From Liopterus haemorrhoidalis (Eukaryota > Arthropoda > Insecta > Coleoptera > Dytiscidae): a stretch of DNA of 64,000 nucleotides. Where the stretch lies: assembly GCA_963971575.1 (NCBI GenBank), contig OZ020616.1, positions 59,130,907 through 59,194,906 of the forward strand, given 5' to 3'. The position numbers and the translations under genes were made by a program. Positions 1-9,759 of the stretch are shown here, piece after piece. How positions within the stretch are numbered: position 1 is the stretch's first letter; each line of letters starts with the position of its first letter. The notes beneath the pieces are model-generated. The model did not search any database and had not been told where the DNA came from. It was given only the letters and a program-made list of their open reading frames with translations.

Positions 1-408
1 AGAATTTTTTCAGATTTTTAGTTTAAACCATCTGGGTTACAGGGTGTGAGACAAATTTTTTTTTTGCACAATTTTGGCAAAAATCGCGTCAATATAATTT
101 ATTTTGCAAAAATAAAATTTTGATTGTTAATCCACTTACCAAGGGTTTTCATATGATACCCTACTCAGAATTTAAAAAAATATTTTGTTTTCGATGAGCA
201 CATATTTGTTTATATTTTTAGGGGGATACGTTTTTTAGATGTTTTAGTATTTTTCCTATGTGCGGGTCAAAGAGTTGTATAAACATGCCAAATTTCAACT
301 CTCTAGGTTTAGCCGTTTGGCTACAATTTTTACCGAATAGACAGACAGACAGACGACAAAATGACGGTATAAGGGTTTTTTGGTCATACCTACAAAACCC
401 TAAAAACC
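1..408 (+). repeat. Family A microsatellite-bearing repeat (cut by window start)
   Basis: This is the 3' part of a dispersed repeat that recurs at 4686-5352 (minus), 30003-30546 (plus), about 59990-60372 (plus) and, in pieces, at 24325-24425 (minus). It contains a run of GACA units near 346-356. It ends in a hairpin, AGGGTTTT paired with AAAACCCT across a 14-nt loop, followed by a short A run. The small ORFs that cross it have no recognisable domain. The microsatellite plus terminal hairpin resembles Helentron/DINE-type non-autonomous elements, but no Rep/helicase is present, so the class is inference. Confidence 0.75.
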
Positions 409-599
409 ATGCAAATGAATCGGCGGACTTGAGTATCTCAGCCTTACATACTCTAATAAAATCAGATAAATTAGAAGACATTTTCCTGAATGTGGAAGTT
501 GCTACAAGGATATTCTTTTGCTTAGTGGTCACCAATTGTAGCAAACAGAATACTCTCTGCATAAAATGGTTACCCCTTAATGGGTAGGCAATACCGTGA

Positions 600-718
600 A
601 ACACGTCTGTATATTTGGTTGCTTGCTTAAAAGACTATCTCTGCTACTACATTTCAGTATTTTTCCGGTATTTTCTGTCTGTACGGTATTAATTGTAACC
701 AAATAGTTGAACCAAGAT
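600..718. other. Unassigned spacer
   Basis: This stretch sits between the family A copy and the first hAT-type element. I see nothing coding or repetitive in it. Confidence 0.4.
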
Positions 719-858
719 CAGTGTTTCTCAACTGGTGTGTCATAACACACTGATGTGAATTAGAACAGTGGTAATTTATCTATATAAATTACCTAGATAA
801 TCAGATCTTATGGGCCAAAAGATTTCAGCTGTCGCAGGCCGCGCTTTGAGAATCACTG
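719..858. mobile_element. Short hAT-type MITE
   Basis: The left end reads CAGTGTTTCTCAAC and the right end is its near inverse (TTTGAGAATCACTG). CAGTG(G/T)TTCTCAA is a widespread hAT terminal inverted repeat. There is no coding capacity in about 140 bp. The flanking 8-mers do not match, so I cannot show a target duplication. This may be a decayed or rearranged copy. Confidence 0.5.
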
Positions 859-1118
859 TTATAAAAGGACGTTAAAATCACTGGACACCCCTGCCATACT
901 GTAACCTCGTTAGGAGTATAACACTATTAAAATTTTTATTCTACAAAAATAATAAAGCGTAGAGGAAAAAGTCAGATTTTTCATTATGCTTCGCAGTTCT
1001 TAATGGTTTTAGTTTCTAAAAAAACTAAAAGAAGAATTTTACAAAAAAAAATAAATAAATAAAATGTCTTTAGCAACAATTTTCATTGGATTATAAATTA
1101 AATACAGACAGTATAGTA

Positions 1119-2264
1119 CAGTAATTCTCAACCCAAATATTACCAAGGACCGGTAAAAAGACATTTTTTTCGCGGACAGTGAAAATATATATTGTTAGAA
1201 GTTAACAAAAAAGGAGAAGAGAGAAGAAACGAAAATCATTATTTTAGGAATATTATTACATAAGAAATTTAATTATTAATATTAAATCAATGTTAGAATA
1301 CATTTACTTTAATTAGAATGTTCTGCTAATTAAATTAGGATTATCAATTCTTGATAATTTGATAAGATAATGATACTAATGAGTTGTATTTTGTAACTAA
1401 GCAAGTCGCTACTGGCCGACGGTTGTCTGAGCCCACACTGATGGACAAGACTTCACGGCCTTCAGATCAAGTGCCGCTTGTGAGTTTTTGGTTGTGAATA
1501 AATTGTTTAAAACATATTGTGTTGTTATACATATATTTTTTTTATGTGTATGAAATTATATTGCTAATAATATATATTTTTTTTTACTCGGACTAATAAA
1601 TAAATAGTACACAAATAGTTTTGCATATGTAATTTTAAAAAAAAACGCGTATTTTAGACAAATTAAAGTGACGCCCGCTGTTCTAACACCTCCTAAAGGG
1701 GGGGGGGGAGGCAGGTTCCGCGAAACAATTTTGACATAAACTTTACATCCCCCACAACTTTTCGCTTTTATTCAAATAACTCATTTAATAAAAATGCTAC
1801 ATGGTCAAGACTTTTTGTATTTGTTGTATTCTAACTAGTTATTGACATAACTAAACAATAATTAGTAAAAATGTAATTATTTTTATTCAACTGCAAATTA
1901 TTTACAGAAAACATATTATAATAAGATCTATTTTGACCAATATTTGACCAAGAAATGTTTGTATGAGTTTAACGTATTGTATTTTGTAACTTTTCTTATT
2001 CTTTTTACTACTTATTTTTATTAATTTTATGGTTTTTATTCTATATGCTAATTAAAATGTTCATCTATAATTGCACAAGACCATTTATTAAAATAACCAG
2101 CGATACATTTTTACCAATATTTATTACAACGTAGTCTATGAGATTATTGAGCCAGAAATTAAGTCTCAAGAACGACGTAAAATGCCTAGGGTTGGGATGG
2201 GGTCCGCAAAAAAAAATGTTATTCAAGAGGGGGTCCTCGGACTACATAAGTTTAAGAACCCCTG
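1119..2264. mobile_element. Probable decayed hAT element
   Basis: The left end starts CAGTAATTCTCAACC and the right end, read inverted, starts CAGGGGTTCTTAAAC. Both ends continue into similar subterminal sequence containing an ACATTTTTTT...GCGGAC block, so they look like the two ends of one hAT element. The interior is AT-rich and I recognise no transposase in it. The flanking 8-mers agree at only about half their positions. Internal poly-G and T tracts suggest further insertions or decay. Confidence 0.45.
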
Positions 2265-2657
2265 CTTTAGAGGATCGCAGAACAGTTAATGCTGAAGAGG
2301 TTGGTTTATATAAAAAATCAAGAATACATTTTTATTATTTTACGGAAACTTTTTCCAAATATACCGCCATCATACCAATTTTCTGTGTGCGCTCCTAGAT
2401 ACCAATACCAGTATAGATACTACGAAACGATACCAATATCGATACAAAGTATCAATACCTGCAATCAATATTTACGAGGGATGTTTCCTAAATTCTGGGA
2501 ATTGTGCTATAATTAAATTACGCAGAACTTATAGGCAATGTTATTGGTGCCAGACAAGTCTTGACATGTTTATGCAACTATCTAGTGCAATATTGTTCAG
2601 TCTGATTTAGATGTTCGACTGATATAGACGCGTTTTCATAGCACTGTTTTTGTAACC

Positions 2658-3137
2658 ATGGAAGACGCACCAAAATCTCAAAGAGCAATAATTTTCTTTT
2701 TGTGAAAAGCTGTGAAAACATCAGAAATTATTCAGCGTCTGCAAGGAGTATTTGGTGAGTCTGCAGAATCCAAAAGTACTGTTTATCGGTGGATCGATCG
2801 TTTTAAAACCGGTAGAACATCACTAGAAGACGATCCACGCAGTGGGCGCCCAAGCACGTCGGTAAATGAAAGAAACATTACTGCCGTCGAAGACCTACTG
2901 AAAGAGGACAGGCGAATGACTATTCGTTAAATTAGTGTGCGCCTAGGGATAGGTACACAAGTTCATGACATCTTGCATGATTGTTTGGGCGTTAAGAAGG
3001 TTTCGCCGCGCTGGGTGCCAAGGCTGTTGGGACCAGAACAGAAACTCAATAGGAAAGTTCTTTGAGGACGGTTTAAAAAAATTTGTTTATCGTTGGGATA
3101 AATGTATTCAGTTAAATGGAAATTATGTTAAAAAGCT
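2658..3137 (+). pseudogene. Mariner transposase remnant, core deleted
   Basis: Reading begins at an ATG (MEDAPKSQRA...) and meets a TGA after 15 codons. It then continues with a helix-turn-helix domain: KTSEIIQRLQGVFGE, a STVYRWIDRF helix and the DPRSGRPSTS linker, which is the GRP-type motif between mariner HTH domains. After a stop (TAA, 2928-2930) the second HTH region and a WVPRLLGPEQKLNRK-like stretch follow in other frames. The sequence then jumps to the C-terminal KFVYRWDKCIQLNGNYV segment. All three catalytic aspartates (DD34D) are missing, so no transposase can be made. The C-terminal end is interrupted by the nested MITE. Confidence 0.85.
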
Positions 3138-3511
3138 ACCCAGCAAACATTCAACTAACGGCCGGATGCTGGCAAACTGCTTTTATGCTGGTAAATTACT
3201 GGCACCAAAAGTAAGTGCAACGCCAGTATTAATAATGTACTTCACATTTGTATTTCGCATTCCGCCTATACGAAGTACTTTACCAGCATTTTATAAGCAC
3301 TCTTCTTCACTCATACTTTTTACTTAAAACCATCAGAAATAAATCTTGCAACTAATGCGATTATTTTGCACTTTACCGTTGCTGGGCCAGCAACTGATAC
3401 ATCAATGGGCCAGTAACGGCCCCGGGGACACCGGGGTACTGGCCCATTACTTTCAATGCCGGGGAGTATGTGCTTTACCAGTACTGGCCCGTATAAAAAT
3501 GTTTGCTGGGT
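3138..3511. mobile_element. 374-bp MITE nested in the mariner
   Basis: The ends are inverted repeats: ACCCAGCAAACATT on the left and AATGTTTGCTGGGT on the right. Comparison with the uninterrupted mariner copy at 25.5 kb shows this block was inserted into a CTACATTGTAATATT context, leaving a short duplicated TAC. The interior has repeated CCAGTA and TGGCCC words and an inverted GGGGACACCGGGG core. It has no coding capacity. I cannot assign the superfamily. Confidence 0.7.
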
Positions 3512-3596
3512 AGGTACATTGTAATATTGACGAAAATTACCAAAATAATAAAAATTATAGCTAAATTCCCAGAACTTTGGAAACATCCCTCGTACA

Positions 3597-3665
3597 TACC
3601 TAAACTTTTACAAATACCTACGAAACCATGAAATGTGTAAAAATTCCCATCACATAAATATTTCA
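3597..3665 (-). repeat. Family D head motif, minus strand
   Basis: Read on the minus strand this gives TATGTGATGGGAATTTTTAC, then ACACATTTCATGGTTTCGTAGGTATTT split by one base. It is a diverged copy of the head found at 29496, 36292, 47.9 kb and 62.1 kb. It abuts the mariner, so the mariner may have inserted into it. Confidence 0.45.
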
Positions 3666-3779
3666 TTTTTCTAGTGTCTTTATCATCTTAGAAAACATTT
3701 AAAAACAATCCAATTTGGCTCAAAATACAATTCACTGATCTAAAAAAATTCAATCAAAAGTTTTTTACAACAATAAAAT

Positions 3780-4240
3780 ATATGCGGGCGCAATATTTCA
3801 TTGGTGTTTTAGTTTTTTGTGGTTGGATGACGTATGAACTGCCTCGCTCTGTCTCGAGTCTGAGTGTATATGTATTGAGTACGAGACGGGTTCAGACAAA
3901 TGTTTCTGTTTTTAAAAGAAATACGTTGAAAGAGGAAGCCAAATGTCTTCTTTCTTATCGAGATAGCTGTTTTTATAAAACACACAGACACGTACTACGG
4001 AAAATTTAAAGAAAATACTCGATATTTTGATGGAGATACGCACACGTATCAAACTTAAACAAACAGATTTTTTTTGCTGCAAAATAGAACCAAGGTCGTT
4101 CGAAAAAGATAGAAGGGCTTCAAGGAATATTATAAAAAAAACATTACAATTCTATACAGGGAAATAAATTTAAGATCGTAGCGTCGCGGTAGTCAAATTT
4201 GAGACGTAGGTAGAGGGTACTTAATGTTATTGTTACATAG
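3780..4240. other. Unassigned region
   Basis: Short open frames exist on both strands (for example 3782-4009) but they overlap as shadows and show no domain. I see no element ends here. Confidence 0.3.
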
Positions 4241-4257
4241 CTGTGAAAGTAATTCCA

Positions 4258-4518
4258 TTAACTGATTTTTTTCTCCATTTCCTTATACTTCTCTTCAAAT
4301 TTTTTAGTTAAGTTATCACTTATAGTAATAACAATTTTATTTAATATTTCTGGAGAACACAAGACATATTTGACCATGTCACTTAACACTTCTTTAGAGA
4401 TAAAACCCACTGGTACGGCATCCTCACTACTAGCACCACTTTTGGATCTTGTACTAATTTTTTTATTGGAATTATACATCGTAAAGTTTTTTTTCTTTTT
4501 TAAAAATTTCTTAACCAA
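4258..4518 (-). CDS. Small lysine-rich ORF, unknown
   Basis: This is an 86-residue frame starting with a basic stretch (MVKKFLKKKKNF), then a polar segment, then a helix-like region ending in KKFEEKYKEMEKKIS that could form a coiled coil. The arrangement is reminiscent of the start of LINE ORF1 proteins or of element-encoded small proteins, but I recognise no family. No splice sites, promoter or partner ORF support it. It may be a chance frame in AT-rich DNA. Confidence 0.2.
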   Translation of the reverse strand: MVKKFLKKKKNFTMYNSNKKISTRSKSGASSEDAVPVGFISKEVLSDMVKYVLCSPEILNKIVITISDNLTKKFEEKYKEMEKKIS

Positions 4519-4685
4519 AAATTACACGATCTTTGCTAATTACTGCAGCGTTTTAAAACACGTCTACTCTAGCTGACTGTTCATCACTGTCTGAAATTAT
4601 AGGAATTAATATATTTTACAATATTTTGTGAACCTGTTTTACTATTTTAGCAACAAGTAAGTATATACAAATGTTTATAAAGCCA

Positions 4686-5352
4686 TTTTTTAGGGTTTTG
4701 TAGGTATGACCAAAAAACCCTTATACCGTCATTTTGTCGTCTGTCTGTCTGTTAAAAATTGCAGTCAAACAGCTAAACCTAGAGAGTTGAAATTTGGCAT
4801 GCTTATACAACTCTTTGACCCGCACATAGGAAAAATAGTAAAACATCTAAAAAAATATCCCTCTAAAAATATAAACAAATATGTGCTCATTTAAATTTTT
4901 TTTTTTTTTTTTAATTCTGAGTAGTGTGTCATATGAAAGCCCTTGGTACGTGGATTAACGATCAAAATTTTATTTTTGAAAAATAAATTATTTTGATGCG
5001 ATTTTTGCTAAAATTGTGCAAAAAAATTTTTGTCCCACACCTTGTAGCCCAGATGGTTTAAACTAAAAATCTGAAAAAATTCTAAGTAATGTACATTGGT
5101 CTGAACCGGAATAGTACAACAGGAATTTTTGATCAGATTATGTTTTCGGAAAATAACGCATTTTTTGTGTTTTTAACTAAAATATGTAAAATATTTAATC
5201 CGCTATTTAACCTAGAGAGTTGAAATTTGGCATGCTTATACAACTCTTTGACCCGCACATAGGAAAAATACTAAAACATCTAAAAAATATCCCTCTAAAA
5301 ATATAAACAAATATGTGCTCATAGAAAAAAAAAATATTTTGTTTAAATTTTG
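4686..5352 (-). repeat. Family A repeats, two joined copies
   Basis: A minus-strand copy runs from the terminal hairpin (TTTTTAGGGTTTTGTAGG at 4686) through the GACA tract and on to about 5208. There a second partial copy restarts at the CCTAGAGAGTTGAAATTTGG block and continues to 5352. The second copy lacks the hairpin and microsatellite. The junction at about 5208 may be a recombination point or a nested truncated copy. Confidence 0.75.
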
Positions 5353-5796
5353 AACACGTTGACTGCCGCGGTTATTATTTTAAAAAGATCCCTCAGGCCA
5401 CACTTTTTTTTTTTTTTAATTAATTAGTCTTGCAACTGATGCCTTAGAACTATTATGCAGTAGAATTACGTTATTTTGTTATTTTTCCCCGATATTTCAC
5501 CGAAGAAATAATTATAGAAGAATAATAAATAAGATTAAGAAATAATTGTATAAGAATTACATTTTTTAATTTTGATCACTGTTAAGTCTTAACTTAGCAG
5601 ACGTAGGGATTTCAAAAATTTTACAAAATTTTTTTTGTTTTATCAAAAAACGTCTCAAGTAAAAGTTAATGGCTAATAATATGGGGTATTTAATTTAAAT
5701 TTTATTGTGACGACATTTTTGCAAATTGTTTAAATTTAGTTTTAAAAAAATAAATCAAAGTTCTTGGTACTCAAATAACGAATAAAAATGATTATA

Positions 5797-6545
5797 AAAA
5801 AATCAGCTGTGGCCACCACAGGACCAACCGCCATCACAAAATACTTGTATAAAATACATTCTAGCAGCAGAGTAATTTGGAGATTTTTTTGAAATTATTA
5901 GGGAATTTTTAATGTTTTCCTAGGGTATTTTCAGCATGAATTCATTTTTTCATTTTCGTTTTCGTTAAATAACTTGGCCCAATATTTTCTAATAGAAATA
6001 TTATTTATCATGACCATGGAAACGTTAACATATAAGTATGAAAAAATAGATACTTCGAAAAAAATACGAAAATTTTTTCAAAATTTTTTCGTTTTATCAA
6101 AAAATGTCCCAAATAAAACTTGTTAGTTATTGCTTTTATAGCAACTTTGGTTAAATATTTTTTTTCGAAATATAATATCTGTTGTGAAATCGACACGAGT
6201 AAACTCCCATTTCTAGTCAACCGATTTTTACCAAAAGTTGATCAACTCGTGCCATTGATGTCAAAAGCTTAAATATGCAGTTTCATAAAAATCCTTTTAG
6301 CCGAATTTGCTCTGCACGTGTACATAGAGAGACAGACGAACGGACGAACGGACGAACGGACGAACGGACGAACGGACGGACGGACAGACGGACGGACAGA
6401 CAGACAGACCGACAGACATCATGCTAAAAATAGTCAAAATGTTATGTAGGGACCTCAATTCGTGGAGGTCCATCGAAATCTCGAAATGTCCAAATCGGTA
6501 TGATCACAATACCTCCCTTATATATGTTAGCGGTCGGTAAAAAAT
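5797..6545 (+). repeat. Family B microsatellite-bearing repeat
   Basis: This copy runs from TCAGCTGTGGCCACCACAGG to GCGGTCGGTAAAAA. It carries an expanded tetranucleotide tract at about 6328-6416 (GACGAACG units, then GACGGACG and GACAGACA). Close to the end is a GGTAT...ATACC hairpin. Inverted copies lie at 45025-45860 and a shorter one at 62122-62446. No protein is encoded. The organisation matches family A (microsatellite, then short 3' segment, then hairpin), although the body sequence differs. Confidence 0.75.
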
Positions 6546-6549
6546 AGTG

Positions 6550-7130
6550 TAACTTACTTTTAAGATGACCCTCTTACCTATTTTTTGATGCAATCTATTT
6601 TTAAATTTAATATTTGCGGTCATGTGTCATATTTAGTTTAATTTTATCATCAGTGTTTTATTCACTGGAATGTAGTAGTCTTTGAAACTTTTAAGTCCAC
6701 CCATTGTACACTACTTTCTTGTACATAATAATTTTAGTTCGATGGAACTGTAATAAAATCTATGGCCTGGTTTCCTTGTAATCTTATTTAAGGCATTGTT
6801 CCAGTTGTTGTGAAAATGGGATTCCGCCTCTGTACGAAAAGTAAGTAGGTGATTTTTTATCAGGCATGACGTTGGTGATAGGGAAATATACGTGTGACAA
6901 AACCAGATCCAGCTTCCGAAAGAAACAATGTTTATCTTCATGACAAAATACAAAATAGGTTACACACACACCGAGACACAATTTGTCTCTCACGTCTAAC
7001 ACAATTGCCCTATTTTCTACCACATTTATAATTCACTCACACTGCCATACGCCGCACACAACATATATATGGGAGAACCGTGCCGCCGAAACAAATAAGT
7101 TATTTTGTTTTAAACATGACAATTACAATC
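6550..7130. other. Unassigned region
   Basis: Overlapping short frames exist on the minus strand (6711-7023) with no domain. A GC-richer patch lies at about 7020-7090. I see nothing else. Confidence 0.3.
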
Positions 7131-7319
7131 TTAGGGCCATGTTCATAATCTTTTACTAAATGTTAGTAGCACTACTAATACAAGTACACTAAGCGTTACT
7201 AAGAATATATGTTCATAATATATTAAGTTAGTAATGCTTACTTATTAGTACTATAGTCGGATTGCTGATAGGTGACTGTTACATGTATGTATCAAATAGT
7301 GCATTCATATAATAATCTA

Positions 7320-7528
7320 CGGAGTGATTATTTAATGGCGAGACGACGTCACTGGAAGTTTTAATAATTTGCCGTTTCATACACATCGTAGCAGGCGATT
7401 ATGCGCGCATGCTCAAAATCTTTTTTTCTTCATAATCAAATTTTCTTCAAGGTTATTATAGTCATAGTATTCTGCTAGAAGGCACGTAAAATTCGTTGAC
7501 GTCGTCTCGCCATTAAATAATCACTCTG
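7320..7528. mobile_element. 209-bp Tc1/mariner-type MITE
   Basis: The inverted repeats begin CGGAGTGATTATTTAATGGC on the left, with the inverse ...TAATCACTCTG on the right, about 33 bp with one mismatch. A TA dinucleotide flanks each end (7318-7319, 7529-7530). It has no coding capacity. It lies inside the larger IS630-like element and is therefore the younger of the two. Confidence 0.85.
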
Positions 7529-7556
7529 TAGTTACCATTTTTCAGCGATTTTAAAA

Positions 7557-8200
7557 ATGTTTTTTGTTAATTGTCTTAGCTGTCAGTGTCTGTTAATAAT
7601 ATTAATTAATAGATCTTGCGGCCATTTATTAAATTCACAAACTTTAATTTTAAATCTGCTGGAATATTTTAATTCCGAAAAAGAGAACAATGGGCCACTT
7701 ATTTCTCTATCTTGTGTCCGTCAAAGAGTAGCTGCTGCCTTAAAGATTTCGGAATCAACAATTCGTAGAATTATAAAATGTAATAAATCTAAACTTCTCA
7801 CTAACAAAATCACGAGAAAACGAAGGAAATTAAAATCTGAACCAGTTTATTTTATTGATACATTGGCACAAACGTATGGTTATGAAGTACTAAGATTACC
7901 TCCTTATCACTGCAAGTTTAACCCCATTGAACTAATATGGGGTATAACAAAAAATTATTATGATAGACATATTAGTCAAAACGGATATAGTGATAACGAA
8001 GTTTTGAAAATGTGACAAGTAGCCTGTGATCAAATTAATTGTGAAACTTGGGCAAAATCTGTTAAAAAAAATCGAAAATTTAATAAATGAATAGTGGGAA
8101 AGGGAAAGGATTGTTGATGATATTAATCCAATAATAATAAATACAAGAAATGACAGCGATAGTTCAGATGACGACGATATCATGCATTACAGTGACTAAT
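7557..8200 (+). pseudogene. DDE_3 (IS630/Tc1-like) transposase remnant
   Basis: The open part (about 152 residues) carries an N-terminal helix-turn-helix-like segment (VRQRVAAALKISESTIRRII) and, after an internal loss, the C-terminal catalytic motif YEVLRLPPYHCKFNPIELIW. In this family the NPIE glutamate region supplies the third acidic residue. After a TGA at 8013-8015 the frame shifts, and the typical acidic tail is still readable (a WEREDC-like stretch, then DDINPIIINTRNDSDSSDDD). The first two catalytic aspartates are absent. It would have been the transposase of the surrounding TIR element. Confidence 0.75.
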
Positions 8201-8678
8201 TTAAAAAAAATAAAAATAAACATTTAAATACAACTTGTAGCAATATATTATATGAATAAATATATTTTTACTTAATATTTTATTACTTTGTACTTGAAAC
8301 ATAAAAATTTAATTTAATTAAACAACAAATTATAATCCAAAATTTACGTATGAGTATAAGTTTTTCCTTATTTATAATTATTACCTTAAAATTAATAAAT
8401 TTGTTGGTTTGAGTACTGCTGTGAATTTATTTTCGCGCTCTAATTAGTAAAGATATCTACGAATCATGCCGTTTCTTTCTAATGTATTGTTTTTTATTCA
8501 AATAATTTTGAAGGTTAGTTGTCAAATTGGGTCACTATACGTTACTATGGGTATGCAAATAATTATAATGATATAGACAGAGAAAGCATATAGTATTGTA
8601 TATCGATACTTGTAGCAACTAACAGTCACCTATCATCAATCCGACTATAGTAGTACTATTACGTGTAAGGGCCAGGAG

Positions 8679-8760
8679 CAGAGCCGTAGCAATGTCCTGG
8701 AATCGGGGCAAGTGCCAAGAGCGCGAGGCCTGATGGGGGCTGACTCCCTTTTAGAAGTGA

Positions 8761-8795
<35 letters not shown>

Positions 8796-9003
8796 AGGTC
8801 CACTTGTATTTTAGAAATGAGGATCTTTTTTTGTCACCACACTTGTATTTTAGAAGTGAAGACATTTTTTTTTGGTCATCACTTTTTTTTCACCTGTCCA
8901 AATGATACCCTCCTTAAATAAAATAAACTAAGGTATAAAGGGCGCTATTTTAGGTTAAATTAAATTATTTTCCAAAGGCGCCAAAAACATTGCTACGGCT
9001 CTG
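8679..9003. mobile_element. hAT MITE, CAGAGCCGTAGCAATGT ends
   Basis: Perfect 17-bp inverted repeats (CAGAGCCGTAGCAATGT) are flanked by the 8-mers gccaggag and gccataag, which agree at six of eight positions, as expected for an old hAT target duplication. The interior includes an AT dinucleotide run (8762-8792) and about three diverged units of the ~40-bp minisatellite that is greatly expanded at 46978-47712. It has no coding capacity. It lies between the IS630-like element and the host exons. Confidence 0.85.
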
Positions 9004-9072
9004 GCCATAAGTGGTCATTGTGAAAACTGATCGGCTTTCAATCGCTAGAACGACATGGTGTATAATAAATAC

Positions 9073-9293
9073 CTGAACATTTGACGTGTTGTGGTTGTCA
9101 CATGTTAGAAGACTATGTCCACAGTAGTGAAGCTCCAGCCAGAACTCTGGGATGGCGGTAGGAGCACTATCTCTAACCGGAGGACAAACAACTTCCGGAA
9201 ACTCCAGGATGGCTGTCACTGGAGACTCCGGGTAGGTCTGCACGTGCTCCGGAGTTAAAGAAAGACGAGGCATAGGCCACCGTACATCCAAAC
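9073..9293 (-). CDS. Host gene exon (downstream of the pair)
   Basis: This 221-nt minus-strand exon is bordered by a TTGTTTAG acceptor and a CAG|GTATTT donor. It completes the split glycine codon of the exon at 9424-9723 and continues in frame through LDVRWPMPRLSLTPEH, TAILEFPEVVCPP and FWLELHYCGHSLLTC to NVQ. Cysteine-containing strands and an NTS sequon suggest an extracellular or lumenal domain. The exon ends in phase 0. The next exon is not identified; the hAT MITE at 8679-9003 lies in the following intron. I do not recognise the gene family. Confidence 0.65.
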
Positions 9294-9423
9294 CTAAACA
9301 AAAAAAACTGTAATAGTAACAGTTTCCTTACATGGTCCAACGGACAAACAGAATTTTGAAACACTCTCTCGATCTCTCTCTCTCTCAAAAGTGTAGTATG
9401 TTTGTCTCTCTTAATTAACTCAC

Positions 9424-9723
9424 CTTTAGACACCTTACTATCCTCAGCATCTGTCTCATTTCTCTCTGTATCTACAAGATCAACATAGTAATCTCCTCCG
9501 CGGCTGAATAGACCGCATGGCATTCTTACTACGGTGAGATTCTTGGAGCGTGCGTCGCGACGCACCGCCGCACCGTACAGGAGGTGAGAGACGCCGCCGT
9601 CCACACGGTACAGACGTATCTGATAATCGGGACCCTCTGTTGGCAATGTCAACTGCACATGGAGATCGCCAGACAATGCAGTATGGGAGGGAGGTATCTG
9701 AAGATGGGGCTTGGAGTCCATAC
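9424..9723 (-). CDS. Host gene exon, probable extracellular domain
   Basis: This 300-nt minus-strand exon starts after a TTTTTTCTAG acceptor and ends AAAG|GTGAGT, a near-consensus donor. It enters with two bases of a split codon, reads 99 codons, and leaves one base, which the exon at 9293 completes across a 130-nt intron. The product is MDSKPHLQIPPSHTALSG..., with beta-rich segments such as YQIRLYRVDGG and GGDYYVDLVD and the sequons NLT and NET. The GC content and open frame contrast with the surrounding repeats. The internal ATG at 9721 is unlikely to be the start, because a good acceptor precedes it. The family is unknown to me. Confidence 0.65.
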
Positions 9724-9759
9724 CTAGAAAAAATAATAATAATAATAATTGATTAAATT

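Larger units (their letters stand above)
2475..3592 (+). mobile_element. Mariner deletion derivative with TIRs
   Basis: The terminal inverted repeats begin CGAGGGATGTTTCC at both ends, extend about 40 bp with mismatches, and are flanked by TA on each side (2473-2474 and 3593-3594), as expected for the mariner/Tc1 superfamily. Inside is a transposase pseudogene lacking the catalytic core, plus a 374-bp MITE at 3138-3511. A related, truncated copy lies inverted at 25497-26118 and shows the same internal deletion. Confidence 0.85.
7247..8657 (+). mobile_element. IS630/Tc1-like element with TIRs
   Basis: AGTACTATAGTCGGATTG... at 7247-7281 recurs inverted at 8620-8657, with the shared core GATAGGTGACTGTTA. 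The interior holds a DDE_3-type transposase remnant on the plus strand and a TA-flanked MITE (7320-7528) inserted just inside the left end. A hAT MITE starts just outside the right end. The true outer limits may extend further left, to about 7135, where a GGCCATGTTC stretch lies. Confidence 0.65.

Noticed and set aside
6330..6416. GACGGACG/GACAGACA tract as a stand-alone microsatellite or CRISPR-like array
   Set aside because: It is part of family B, has no spacers, and recurs with the same flanks elsewhere.
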